Shown here piece after piece: positions 31,151 to 39,545 of a stretch of 40,630 nucleotides of DNA. Both the position numbers and the translations under genes were made by a program. Below the pieces are notes generated by a model, which did not search any database, had not been told where the DNA came from, and worked only from the letters and a program-made list of their open reading frames with translations. Each line of letters begins with the position of its first letter. Within the stretch, counting starts at the first letter, position 1. Origin of the DNA: Kiritimatiellales bacterium (lineage in GTDB: Bacteria; Verrucomicrobiota; Kiritimatiellia; Kiritimatiellales; Pontiellaceae); contig JAIPJC010000014.1 of the NCBI GenBank assembly GCA_021734345.1, positions 1 to 40,630 on the forward strand, given 5' to 3'.

Positions 31151-31773
31151 ATGCTCATATCCCTCAATCCCGCCAATCATAAAGTCCTGTGCGAGTATCC
31201 GGAACACAGCCCGGCGGAAGTCGCCGAGATCTTGAACGCTTCCGACCGGGCGTTCCGGAAGTGGCGGAGTTCAGACTTCGGGAAACGTGCCGCGCTTATG
31301 TCGCGGGTGGCCGGGGTTCTGAATTCCCGCAGCGAGGAGTTCGCCGTGCTCATGGCTAGGGAGATGGGCAAGCCGATCAGGCAGGGGCGGGCGGAGATTT
31401 CGAAATGCGCGGCGGTTTGCGACTATTATGCGCAACATGCGGAAGCGTTCCTGTCCGACCAGCCCATCAAAACCGAAGCAACGAAGAGCTTCGTGGCCTA
31501 TCAACCACTGGGCGTGGTGCTGGCAGTCATGCCGTGGAGATCGCCAACGACAGCGTGTTCGGGCTGGGTGCCGCGGTATTTACCCGCGATGCCGCCCGCG
31601 GCGAACGCATTGCCGCCCGTGAACTGGAGGCCGGGTACTGTTTCGTGAACGACTACGTCAAATCCGATCCGCGCCTGCCCTTCGGCGGCATCAAGCAAAG
31701 CGGCTATGGCCGCGAGCTGTCGCATCTGGGCATCCGCGAATTCGTCAACACCAAGACGGTGTCTATCCGCTAG
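31151..31773 (+). pseudogene. Aldehyde dehydrogenase, internal deletion and frame change
   Basis: The 5' part (31151-31531; ATG with GAAGGAAA upstream) encodes about 127 residues of an NAD(P)-dependent aldehyde dehydrogenase of succinate-semialdehyde dehydrogenase type: AFRKWRSSDFGKRAALM, LMAREMGKPIRQGRAEI, YQPLGVVLAVMPW. At about 31532-31540 the sequence jumps to the family C-terminus in another frame: VEIANDSVFGLGAAVFTRD, RLPFGGIKQSGYGRELSHLGIREFVNTKTV, ending at TAG 31771. A normal enzyme has about 455 residues; about 245 residues including the cofactor fold and the catalytic Cys and Glu are missing. The join GCCGTGGAGATC fits MPW (CCGTGGAAC...) and VEIAND (GTGGAGATC), so a short shared GTGGA may have mediated the deletion. 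The result cannot be functional. Confidence 0.85.
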
Positions 31774-31792
31774 CGACAACCCGGAACGCAAA

Positions 31793-31818
31793 GAAGGCAC
31801 CGCTCCAGCGATGCCTTC
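31793..31818 (-). terminator. Terminator of mscL
   Basis: GAAGGCA (31793-31799) and TGCCTTC (31812-31818) pair around a 12-base loop. On the minus strand the stem is followed by TTTG after CTTC, a modest T-run, so it serves mscL more than the plus-strand pseudogene. Confidence 0.5.
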
Positions 31819-31845
31819 CCTTTCCCTTCCAAGAGAGAAACTGGT

Positions 31846-32250
31846 TTAGTTGCGCTGCTTGAGCAGGTCCCGGATTTCGGCGAGGAGCACTTCTTCCTTG
31901 GACGGTGCCGGCGGGGCTTTCGGAGCGGCGGCCTCTTTTTTCTTGGTCGAGTTCATGGCCTTGACCGCCATGAATACCACAAACGCAACAATCACAAAAT
32001 CGAGGACGGTTTGGATGAATTTTCCGTAGCTGATGACGACGGCGGGGGCTTCTCCAACAGCCTCCTTGACGGTTATGACCAAGTTGGAAAAATCAACTCC
32101 GCCCAAAAGGGCGCCAATGGGCGGCATCACGACATCGCCCACAAACGACGATACGATTTTACCAAACGCAACACCGATAATGATGCCCACGGCCATATCA
32201 ACGACATTGCCCTTTACCGCAAACGCTTTGAACTCCTGCAGCATGCCCAT
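31846..32250 (-). CDS. mscL: Large-conductance mechanosensitive channel MscL
   Basis: A 134-residue channel that opens under membrane tension to release solutes during osmotic downshock. The first helix has the family signature [40 protein letters not shown]; the second membrane helix is [22 protein letters not shown]. The cytoplasmic C-terminus carries a KKKE stretch and an alanine/proline linker before the bundle helix [16 protein letters not shown] lies upstream of the ATG. The length is normal. It is a single-gene unit. Confidence 0.96.
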   Translation of the reverse strand: MGMLQEFKAFAVKGNVVDMAVGIIIGVAFGKIVSSFVGDVVMPPIGALLGGVDFSNLVITVKEAVGEAPAVVISYGKFIQTVLDFVIVAFVVFMAVKAMNSTKKKEAAAPKAPPAPSKEEVLLAEIRDLLKQRN

Positions 32251-32363
32251 AATAATTCTCCCGTTTGTATGATTTGATTTTCTGCAACCTTGCCGAGTTT
32301 CCCCGTACCAACTTCACTTACGCAGTCATCATCCCGTCTTTCCAAGACGCTACCGAAAGGGGA

Positions 32364-34238
32364 CTAAAACAGCTTTTTAAGCGCGTCCGTGGCTTTTGCC
32401 TTGGTGGCCTTGGCATCATCGCTTTCAAGGAGCTTGTTGACCTCTGCGCCGGCTTTTTCCTTGGCGGCGGCTTTGGCCTTGTCCACTTCGGCGGTGGTGC
32501 GGTTGGCGAGTTCCTTCTTGCCGGCGGCGACGAGGGCTTGCTTCATGTTGGCGGTAAGCTTGTCGTAGTCGATCTTGACGCGGGGCGAGAGCAGGGAGCC
32601 ACCGAGCGAGCCGTCGATTTCGAGCGTGTTCATGGAGCTGAAGACCTCGGTGGCGGTTTTGCCATCCATGCCCATGACGGTCTTGCCTTCTTCGACATCA
32701 GCCTTGAGGTCGTGGACGAGAATCGTGAAGGGCAGTTTCAGCATGTCGGCGGAGAAGGTGCCGTCGGCTTTGATGTCGGCCTTGCCATCCTTGATGTTGA
32801 GCGGGAACGAGTCGCTGGTTTCGATGGCTCCGCCGATGGCAACACCGGCGAGGTTGGCGGCGAGTTCATTCATCGCGGCGGGGTCGTCGAAGCGCAGAAC
32901 GAGCTTGGCGGTGGGTTCGGTTCCGCCGACAGGCGTCATGACGAAGGCGGTCGGTTTCCCGTTTAGTTCGGGGTGGCTGGAGACTTCCGAGGCTTGGATG
33001 GTTTGCGCGGGATAACCGCCGCCGAGCAGGACGTTGTCGATCTTGATTTCATGAATGAGCCAGGCGGGCCGGTCGGCGACGAGGTCGGCGGTGGCCTTGA
33101 GGTAGCCGACTTTCTTGGCATCGATGACGGCGGCTTCCTTGGAGGGCTTGGGCTTTTCGCCCTTGGCGATGGTTTCGGCATTTTCGCGGTGCTTCTTCAG
33201 GTATTCATGGGCCTTGTCGCCATATTTTTTCCAGTCCTTGGCCTTGGCGAAATAGTCTTCAAGCGCCTGGCCGGGCGCCTTTTCCTCGTCGGGCTTTTTC
33301 TCTTCCTTCGCCTTCTTTTCCTTTACGACGAGTTTGCCGGGAGTTTCACGGGGGACGTCGCGTTTGAGGGTGCTGCCGGCGAGCAGGTCGATGGCATAGC
33401 TGCTGCGGAGGAGGTCGCCGACGCTGAGGTCGGCGGCGAGAGTATCGATCTGCACAAGGTTGTGGGTCAACTTGTCGGGATCGGCAACCTGCAGGTTTTC
33501 GAGTTCGAGCTTGCCGCCTGCCAGCGAAAGGTGGGCCTTGTCGATATCCACTTCCGCGCCGGTTTCGGCACTGATGGCGGCTTGCAGGCTCTTCTTGACG
33601 CAGAGATCGAGCAGGAAGAATTCAAGTACGAGACCGATGAGCACGACGCTGGCGACAAGGATGATTCCGGATTTGCGCAGGAGCGGCGATTGCTTGGCGA
33701 GCACGTCGGCGGTGGAGATCTTCTGCTTGCCGAAAACAAGCCACATGAGGAATCGTGAAAACCTGTGGCCGGTGACCTTCCCCACCTTTTCGTGTTCGTC
33801 GGCCTTGACCATCTGTTCGCGGATTTTGGTGATGGTGGCCCCCATGAACTTGGCGAAAACGAATCCCGCGACTATGGCGTAGGGGAGGCTGCCGATCATG
33901 GCATAGACGTCCAAGCCCATCAGCGCGGTAACGGGCGCATTGGCGAGCGTGGTGAAAAGTCCTTCGAGGCCCATGCTGTGGATGATGAAGTAGCCGGTGT
34001 GGAAGGTGATCGGCGCAATGGCTAGGCTGAGAAGTTTGCCAAGTGCCACGCCCAGCAGCGTAAAGCCAATATTGGCGTTGAGCAGCAGGGTGATGAGAAT
34101 CGCCAGCGCCAGCGTCAGGCTAGCCACGGGGTTGAAGCCGATCAACACGCCGCAGAACGCCCCGAGAAAGATTTCCTTTTTGCCCGCGCCGCCGCGCAGC
34201 ATTCTACCGATTTTCCGAACAAGCCCGAACGTAATCAT
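32364..34238 (-). CDS. Fusion of TIGR03546-like membrane domain and TIGR03545-like domain
   Basis: The protein has 624 residues. The N-terminal 160 residues have several membrane helices (EIFLGAFCGVLIGFNPVASLTLALAILITLLLNANIGF and onward), matching the uncharacterised family TIGR03546 (related to DUF2062). After a linker and another helix (about 190-215) comes a long soluble part with AsmA-like features (VDIDKAHLSLAGGKLELENLQVADPDK) typical of TIGR03545. A charged coiled region (about 300-365) lies inside it and an alanine/lysine-rich helix ends the protein. In other bacteria the two families are encoded by adjacent genes, so this single polypeptide supports a joint function in the cell envelope, possibly lipid transport as for AsmA proteins. 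Family assignment is from memory of their patterns. Confidence 0.65.
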   Translation of the reverse strand: MITFGLVRKIGRMLRGGAGKKEIFLGAFCGVLIGFNPVASLTLALAILITLLLNANIGFTLLGVALGKLLSLAIAPITFHTGYFIIHSMGLEGLFTTLANAPVTALMGLDVYAMIGSLPYAIVAGFVFAKFMGATITKIREQMVKADEHEKVGKVTGHRFSRFLMWLVFGKQKISTADVLAKQSPLLRKSGIILVASVVLIGLVLEFFLLDLCVKKSLQAAISAETGAEVDIDKAHLSLAGGKLELENLQVADPDKLTHNLVQIDTLAADLSVGDLLRSSYAIDLLAGSTLKRDVPRETPGKLVVKEKKAKEEKKPDEEKAPGQALEDYFAKAKDWKKYGDKAHEYLKKHRENAETIAKGEKPKPSKEAAVIDAKKVGYLKATADLVADRPAWLIHEIKIDNVLLGGGYPAQTIQASEVSSHPELNGKPTAFVMTPVGGTEPTAKLVLRFDDPAAMNELAANLAGVAIGGAIETSDSFPLNIKDGKADIKADGTFSADMLKLPFTILVHDLKADVEEGKTVMGMDGKTATEVFSSMNTLEIDGSLGGSLLSPRVKIDYDKLTANMKQALVAAGKKELANRTTAEVDKAKAAAKEKAGAEVNKLLESDDAKATKAKATDALKKLF

Positions 34239-34274
34239 TTTCCATCCTCCGTTTAAAGTTTACCGCCGCAAGAT

Positions 34275-34327
34275 AGAGCTTTGAGCTCTTTGCGGTCAAT
34301 GGACATCCTTCATAATCCGTGATTATG
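34275..34327. repeat. Two short palindromes in divergent control region
   Basis: AGAGCT-TTG-AGCTCT (34275-34289) and CATAATC-CGT-GATTATG (34311-34327) are perfect palindromes with 3-base centres. With the two at 34387 and 34457 they make four in about 200 bases between the TIGR03546/45 gene and the ATPase gene. Confidence 0.55.
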
Positions 34328-34386
34328 CCATACCCGCACGACACGGCGTATTTGGCTCCGGATGTCCGGTTCTGGTCGGATATCGT

Positions 34387-34475
34387 GTTACGCAAGATGC
34401 GTAACGCAAGAAGAATAATCCAGCGAGGGTAAAAAGTTCTTGTAGTCCGGGTCATGATTACGCAAGTTGCATAAC
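34387..34475 (+). promoter_or_regulatory. Twin operator-like sites before ATPase gene
   Basis: GTTACGCAAGATGCGTAAC (34387-34405) is a perfect palindrome with 8-base arms. ATTACGCAAGTTGCATAAC (34457-34475) matches it at 16 of 19 positions and keeps the symmetry with two mismatches. The starts are 70 bases apart. The second site ends 2 bases before the AGGAGG ribosome-binding site, and a further GCGTAA half-site lies between that and the ATG. They look like binding sites for a dimeric regulator. Confidence 0.6.
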
Positions 34476-34489
34476 GCAGGAGGCGTAAT

Positions 34490-35620
34490 ATGCGGAATCC
34501 CTTTCAATATGGTGGTGTGGTGTCGGGCGAATCGTTCTGCAACCGGACGAAGGAAGTGGCGGAACTGAAACGTGCAATCGAAAACGCCGAAAAGCTGTTT
34601 GTCTATTCGGAACGGCGGCTCGGTAAAACATCGTTGATCCGCAAAGTGTTGCGGGAGTTGCCAAAAGAAGAGTTCCTGACGGTCTACATCGACCTGTGGC
34701 CGACGGACGGAGAGACCTCGTTTGTGCTGGCGTGCGCCAAGGCGTTTTCGGAGGCGATGGCCACCACGACCGACAAGCTGCTGCAAACCGCCAAAACTTT
34801 TTTCAGCCGGTTGGTTCCGTCGGTTTCCGCCAACGACGACGGGAAACCGGTGGTCACCTTTGGGTTCGACCAGAAACGCCCGGACGTACCGCTGCTCGAA
34901 GAAATTCTGGCCATGCCTGCCCAGGCCGCCGAAAAGGAGGGCAAGCGGGTAGTGGTGGTGTTCGACGAATTCCAGCAGATTCTTGAATATGAAAGCGATG
35001 TGGTGGAGCGCCTGCTTCGCAGCTCGATCCAGCACCAGACCGATGTGGCCTATGTTTTCTGCGGCAGCCGCAAGCACCTGATCCGGCAAATGTTCATGGA
35101 TTCGCAGCGGCCGATGTACCGGTCGGGTTCGCACTACCCGTTGGGGCTGATCACGGAAGACCACTGGCAGGGATTCATCGCCGAAAAGTTTACGGAGACC
35201 GGCAAGCGGATCGGTGCGGAAACCATATCGGCCATCTGCCGCCTGACCGAAGGGCACCCGTTCTACACCCAGCACCTCTGCCACCCGCTGTGGGAGCTCT
35301 GCGAAACAGGTGGGGAGGTTAAACCCGGAATGATCGACCAGGCGACCACGCTGCTGCTGGACCGCGAAAGCTACGCCTTCATGAACCTATGGGAGTCCCT
35401 CCCGCGCAACTCGCGCCGCCTGCTCAAGGGCATCGCCGCCGAAGCACCCGGCATCCAGGTTTTTTCATCGGAATTCCTGCGCAAATACCAGCTCGGAAGT
35501 TCGTCGAACGCCCAGCGCGCCGTCGAACAACTCCTGAAAAAGGACGTGATCGACAAGGAGGAGGGGAGCGTCGTCATTCCCGACCGCTTCTTTCGCCTGT
35601 GGATCAACAGCAAGCAATAG
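34490..35620 (+). CDS. STAND-type ATPase, archaeal-ATPase-like (PF01637 type)
   Basis: The protein has 376 residues, with an AGGAGG ribosome-binding site 6 bases before the ATG. The N-terminus FQYGGVVSGESFCNRTKEVAEL is the family opening with an FxxRxxE-like motif. The P-loop reads SERRLGKTS (40-48): the Lys-Thr pair is intact (46-47) but the first glycine of GxxxxGKT is Ser40. Walker B is VVVVFDEF (Asp159, Glu160). A winged-helix-like C-terminal part (SRRLLKGIAAEAPGIQV to FRLWI) follows. These proteins are widespread in PVC and archaeal genomes, often lineage-expanded, with little known about function; a regulatory or defence role is conjecture. It is followed after 26 bases by the Nudix gene. 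Confidence 0.82.
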   Translation: MRNPFQYGGVVSGESFCNRTKEVAELKRAIENAEKLFVYSERRLGKTSLIRKVLRELPKEEFLTVYIDLWPTDGETSFVLACAKAFSEAMATTTDKLLQTAKTFFSRLVPSVSANDDGKPVVTFGFDQKRPDVPLLEEILAMPAQAAEKEGKRVVVVFDEFQQILEYESDVVERLLRSSIQHQTDVAYVFCGSRKHLIRQMFMDSQRPMYRSGSHYPLGLITEDHWQGFIAEKFTETGKRIGAETISAICRLTEGHPFYTQHLCHPLWELCETGGEVKPGMIDQATTLLLDRESYAFMNLWESLPRNSRRLLKGIAAEAPGIQVFSSEFLRKYQLGSSSNAQRAVEQLLKKDVIDKEEGSVVIPDRFFRLWINSKQ

Positions 35621-35646
35621 GCTTTCAGACGCGGAAAGGAAAAACC

Positions 35647-36267
35647 ATGCAACCCAAACACATCCAGTGGGCGAAACGGATCCAGGCGCTGGCGCAGACC
35701 GGACTGGAATTTGCCGAAAACCCCTACGACCGCGAGCGCTACGAAGCCTTGCGCGAACTGGCCGCCGAGATGATGGCCGAGTCGTCGTCGCTCTCGGCCG
35801 GGGAATTCTTGGATCTCTTCAAGCGCGAGTCGGGCTATGCCACGCCGAAGGTCGATGTGCGCGGCGCGGTGTTCAAGGACGGCAAGATCCTTCTTTCGCG
35901 CGAACTCGAGGATGGCTGCTGGAGCCTGCCCGGCGGCTGGGCGGACGTGAACGACGCGCCGTCGCAGGCCGTCATCCGCGAAGTGCGCGAAGAAGCGGGC
36001 TACGAAGTGCGCTGCACCAAGCTCGCCGCCGTGCTTGATCGCGACCTGCACTACCACGGCGGCGCCTATCCGTTCCACATCTACAAGCTGCTGTTCCTGT
36101 GCGAGATTGTCGGCGAAGCGGACGAGCTGTGCCACGACATTACCGACTCCCGTTTTTTCGATTTAAACGATCTGCCACCGCTCTCGGTGCGCCGCACGCT
36201 GCCCAAGCACATTGAACTGCTGTTCGACCACTACCAGAATCCAGCGTTGCCAACGGTGTTCGACTAG
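35647..36267 (+). CDS. Nudix hydrolase with PF12535-type N-terminal domain
   Basis: The protein has 206 residues; the ATG at 35647 follows GGAAAGGAAAAACC. The N-terminal 60 residues (IQALAQTGLEFAENPYDRERYEALREL) match the helical domain found before Nudix domains that hydrolyse nucleoside diphosphates linked to sugars or other groups. The Nudix box starts at Gly97 and ends with REVREEAGY (111-119); the first Glu of the box is Asp103, while the metal-binding REVREE core is intact. It acts in the cytoplasm, probably on ADP-ribose- or UDP-sugar-type compounds. It lies 26 bases after the ATPase gene and is probably cotranscribed. Its TAG shares CTAG (36264-36267) with the stop of the convergent NFACT-R gene. 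Confidence 0.9.
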   Translation: MQPKHIQWAKRIQALAQTGLEFAENPYDRERYEALRELAAEMMAESSSLSAGEFLDLFKRESGYATPKVDVRGAVFKDGKILLSRELEDGCWSLPGGWADVNDAPSQAVIREVREEAGYEVRCTKLAAVLDRDLHYHGGAYPFHIYKLLFLCEIVGEADELCHDITDSRFFDLNDLPPLSVRRTLPKHIELLFDHYQNPALPTVFD

Positions 36268-36647
36268 GCGTTGGGCAGGGCAGGGCGCACCTTGATGATC
36301 TTTTCGCGTTTGATCATAACGCTGCCGGGTTTGGCACCGCGCGGCTTGCCGACGTGCTTCGCCTCGGTGCACACCACAGGAACCGTTCCGGCATTGCGCG
36401 CCTTGGAGTGCCAAGCCGCGATGGCGGCGGCGGCCTTGACCGTATTGCTGTCGGGCCTGTCGCCATCGGGATGGCGGAGGATGACATGGCTGCCGGGCAA
36501 CCCGTGGACATGGAACCAAAGGTCGTTGGGTTGGGCGGTTTGAAGGCTGAGGATGTCGTTGTCGGCATCAGTCTTTCCAGCCAGCGCCTCGAATCCGCCG
36601 GGGAGTCCGTAGCACCAGCAATCAGGTTGGATAGATCGCTCTTTCAT
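36264..36647 (-). CDS. Stand-alone NFACT-R (DUF814) domain protein
   Basis: The protein has 127 residues from the ATG at 36647, chosen because the domain begins soon after; an in-frame ATG at 36716 would add 23 residues of unclear character, and neither start has a strong ribosome-binding site. The pattern DLWFHVHGLPGSHVILRHP, then AAAIAAWHSKARNAGTVPVVCTEAKHVGKPRGAKPGSV, is the NFACT-R RNA-binding domain of RqcH/NEMF. The N-terminal NFACT-N and coiled parts of the full ribosome-quality-control factor are missing, so it is a solo form like those known in some bacteria and in CCDC25. A role at stalled ribosomes or in tRNA handling is inference. Confidence 0.82.
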   Translation of the reverse strand: MKERSIQPDCWCYGLPGGFEALAGKTDADNDILSLQTAQPNDLWFHVHGLPGSHVILRHPDGDRPDSNTVKAAAAIAAWHSKARNAGTVPVVCTEAKHVGKPRGAKPGSVMIKREKIIKVRPALPNA

Positions 36648-36783
36648 GGGTGGAAGAGTTAACCAAACCAGCGAGAAAAGCAAACGCCACGTACCAGCGG
36701 GCATCGCAAAGATCACGAGCCGGATTCCGCATATTCAGCGGTTTAGGCGTTGAGATCTCCAATAAAAGGCCTATCCTCACGCC

Positions 36784-38376
36784 ATGTCGCAATCCGAAAT
36801 TCAAAGACAGGCCATGCAAGAACGCATGAATCGGTTTTTTCTTTCGCTTACATTCAAGCTGAGCTTGGCCATCTTCATGATCGCATCGGTCTTGCTTTCC
36901 GGTCTGGGCATCTACTACATCCAAAAACTGGCCCACGGGCAGCACCAGATGGCCCGCAGTTTTGCGATTGGATTCCTGCTAAGCATCCTGCTGATTACCA
37001 CGGTCAGCGCGCTGTTGGTATGGCTGCTGACCGTTCCGCGGTTGCGCAACACGCTGGATGCTTTGAAGGCGGTTGAGCAGGGCGACCTGTCCGTGCGCAT
37101 TCCGCGGGCAAAATCGCTGGATGAACTTGGCGTGCTGGCGCGCGGGGTCAACCACATGATCGGCGAGCTGGAGCGGCGCAGCGCCGAGCAGGCCAACATG
37201 CAGACCGAATTGAAGGTGGCGAAGAATGCCGCCGAAAAGGCCAACCGCACCAAGAGCGAGTTTCTCGCCAACATGAGCCACGAGATCCGTACGCCGATGA
37301 ACGGCGTGCTGGGCATGGCCCAGGTGCTCGAAGATACCCCGCTGACGGGCGAGCAGCGCGAATATATCGACACCATCTCCGCTTCCGCCGAAAACCTGCT
37401 CAAGATCATCAACAACATCCTCGACCTCTCCCGCATCGAAATGGGCAAGTTCGAGCTCAACAACGATGCCGTCAACCTGGGCAAGATGTTCGGCGAGCTG
37501 CAGGCCCTCTTCACGCCGTCGGCCAATGCAAAAGGGCTTGAGCTTCAGATCGACTGCCCCGCCGACCTGCCGGTCATCCGCACCGACGATGGAACGCTCC
37601 GGCAGATCCTGATCAACCTTCTGGGCAACGCCATCAAGTTCACCCCGCAGGGACAGGTTCGCCTCGCCGTCCAATGCCTGGAAAAAACCGGGAACGAGTG
37701 CACGCTCGGCTTCCGCGTCCGCGATACCGGCATCGGAATCGCCAAGGAGGCGCAGGAGACCATCTTCCATGAATTCACCCAGGCGGATGGAACGCATACG
37801 CGCACGTATGGCGGAACCGGCCTGGGCCTGGCGATTTCCCAGAAGCTGGTCGAGCGGCTTGGCGGCCGGCTCGACGTTTCCAGCGAGCCCGGCCAAGGGG
37901 CGGAATTCTTTTTCAATGCAACGGTGAACATGGAGGTGAACCGCCGTCCGGCCGGAACCGCCGCACCGGAGAGCGGGGCGGAAGAACGCTTCGACCTTTC
38001 CGTGCTGCTGGCGGAGGACAACCAGCTCAACCAGCGCGTGGTGGTAAAGATGCTCGAAAAGATGGGATGCCATGTCGACGTGGCCGAAAACGGCCGCGAA
38101 GCATTGGCGAAACTCAAGCTGACCGCACCCGTCGAGGACCGCCCCCGATACGACATCATTTTCATGGACATCCAGATGCCCGTGATGGACGGCCTCAAGG
38201 CCACCGGCATGATCCGCGCGCAGGAGGGCGAAGGATGCCGCACGCCCATCATTGCCATCACCGCCCACGCCATGAAGGGCGACCGCGAAAAATTCATTGA
38301 ACAGGGCATGGACGGCTACCTATCCAAGCCCGTCCGCCGCGAGGAACTCCGCGCCGCCATCAAACAATACTGCTGA
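36784..38376 (+). CDS. Hybrid sensor histidine kinase with receiver domain
   Basis: The protein has 530 residues. Two membrane helices (about 23-46 and 58-82) are joined by only about a dozen residues, so there is no real external sensor domain. HAMP (about 85-140) and a coiled linker lead to HisKA with [15 protein letters not shown] (His166). The ATPase domain has [12 protein letters not shown] (N box), DTGIGI and [10 protein letters not shown] receiver domain (about 403-525) has [10 protein letters not shown] and the phospho-acceptor Asp462 in [11 protein letters not shown]. No Hpt or output domain follows, so it needs a separate phosphotransfer partner, which is not in the window. No clear ribosome-binding site precedes the ATG, and TTGAGA-N16-TATCCT ends 7 bases before it, so a leaderless mRNA is possible. 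The next gene starts 22 bases on. Confidence 0.93.
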   Translation: MSQSEIQRQAMQERMNRFFLSLTFKLSLAIFMIASVLLSGLGIYYIQKLAHGQHQMARSFAIGFLLSILLITTVSALLVWLLTVPRLRNTLDALKAVEQGDLSVRIPRAKSLDELGVLARGVNHMIGELERRSAEQANMQTELKVAKNAAEKANRTKSEFLANMSHEIRTPMNGVLGMAQVLEDTPLTGEQREYIDTISASAENLLKIINNILDLSRIEMGKFELNNDAVNLGKMFGELQALFTPSANAKGLELQIDCPADLPVIRTDDGTLRQILINLLGNAIKFTPQGQVRLAVQCLEKTGNECTLGFRVRDTGIGIAKEAQETIFHEFTQADGTHTRTYGGTGLGLAISQKLVERLGGRLDVSSEPGQGAEFFFNATVNMEVNRRPAGTAAPESGAEERFDLSVLLAEDNQLNQRVVVKMLEKMGCHVDVAENGREALAKLKLTAPVEDRPRYDIIFMDIQMPVMDGLKATGMIRAQEGEGCRTPIIAITAHAMKGDREKFIEQGMDGYLSKPVRREELRAAIKQYC

Positions 38377-38398
38377 AATCCCCGTTGCCGAACATCCG

Positions 38399-39535
38399 AT
38401 GAAAACACCACTGCTACGCCTGCCGGCCATATTCCTGCTAGGCACCACCATTCTGTTCTGGTCGCTCTACGACCGCTACGAACCCGCCGGTCCAATACTG
38501 CTGTCATCGCCCGCGCTGGCGTCCGCCTCCGCCGTCCGCGGCGCCGTGTCGGAAGACGGCGGCCGGTTCATCCTGGATGTCCCGCCGGCCGGGAAACCCG
38601 CCGAACTCCGTTTTGCGTTGCCGGCGGCCACGGACCATCCGGCCCTGCGGATCCGGGCGCGGATCAAGGTGGATGGGGTGGCGGTGGGCAAATACCCGTG
38701 GAGTTGCGCGCGCCTGCTGCTGGTGCAGTACGATGCAAGGAACAAATGGATACCCGGCCACCACGGCATGGTGGCGGAACAAGGTTCCAAGGACTGGAAA
38801 CAACACGAAGACGTGTTCGAGATTTTTCCCGAAACCGCGCGGACCGACGTGGTGCTTCAGCAGGGCGGAACGGCCGGCCGGGCCGAGTACGACGCGCTGG
38901 AGGTGCAGCCGGTGCGCATCCGCGGATCGTTTCCGCGGTGGCGGATCGTGTTTGCCGTCCTATGGCTTTGCATGGCCATCTTCTATTTCCCGGTCTGCCG
39001 CCTGCATCGCCGCCGGTTGAAGGTGCTGGTTCTGCTCAACGCCGTTGCGATCCTGGCCGGAACCCTGATGCCTGGCATTTGGGTCGAAGATGCCGCGGTG
39101 CAGATGAAGGCTGCCGCCGTGCGGATCACGGCCTCGCCCCCTGTTCCTCCAGCGGCAAAGCCGGCGGTCAAGGCCCCGGCCGCTCCGCCAAAACCGGGCG
39201 ATCGCGAAACCACGCAAATGGACCGCTTCAACGAGCTGATCGGAAACGCGCACCTCACCGGGCACTTCGTCCTGTTCGCCACGCTCTGCTTCCTCGTCTA
39301 TCTTTCTGCCGCGCTTGAGCGCCAGCATCCGGCCTACTTCTTCAAGGTCGGCTTCGACATCCTGCTGTTTGCGGCCATCACCGAATCGCTCCAGTTCCTG
39401 ACGATCGACCGCAAGGCGGGGATTTGCGACCTGCGCGTCGATGTCTACGGCATGGCGCTCGCCTTCCTCGTTTTCCTTGCCGTGCTCGGTGTGTGGAAGC
39501 TCGTGCGCCGGTTCAGCGGCTCCACGGCTGGGTAG
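38399..39535 (+). CDS. VanZ-like membrane protein with N-terminal beta domain
   Basis: The protein has 378 residues from the ATG at 38399; codons upstream in the same frame overlap the histidine kinase gene and lack domain character. One N-terminal membrane helix (about 7-24) is followed by an extracytoplasmic beta-sandwich (about 35-175), two helices (about 181-225), an alanine/proline-rich linker with AKPAVKAPAAPPKPG and the VanZ-like part. That part has NAHLTGHFVLFATLCFLVY and FAAITESLQFLTIDRKAGICDLRVDVYGMALAF, the E-x2-Q ... R-x3-I-D-x2-x-N/Y-x2-G pattern of VanZ proteins. VanZ relatives have been linked to glycopeptide resistance and phospholipid flipping; here the role is unknown. It is probably cotranscribed with the kinase gene. 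Confidence 0.78.
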   Translation: MKTPLLRLPAIFLLGTTILFWSLYDRYEPAGPILLSSPALASASAVRGAVSEDGGRFILDVPPAGKPAELRFALPAATDHPALRIRARIKVDGVAVGKYPWSCARLLLVQYDARNKWIPGHHGMVAEQGSKDWKQHEDVFEIFPETARTDVVLQQGGTAGRAEYDALEVQPVRIRGSFPRWRIVFAVLWLCMAIFYFPVCRLHRRRLKVLVLLNAVAILAGTLMPGIWVEDAAVQMKAAAVRITASPPVPPAAKPAVKAPAAPPKPGDRETTQMDRFNELIGNAHLTGHFVLFATLCFLVYLSAALERQHPAYFFKVGFDILLFAAITESLQFLTIDRKAGICDLRVDVYGMALAFLVFLAVLGVWKLVRRFSGSTAG

Positions 39536-39545
39536 GGGGATTCTC

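Noticed and set aside
31405-31773. Separate short gene for the aldehyde dehydrogenase C-terminus
   Set aside because: No start signal of its own; it is the shifted 3' remnant of the pseudogene.
36979-38268. 429-codon minus-strand frame opposite the histidine kinase gene
   Set aside because: Antisense shadow; all kinase and receiver motifs are on the plus strand.
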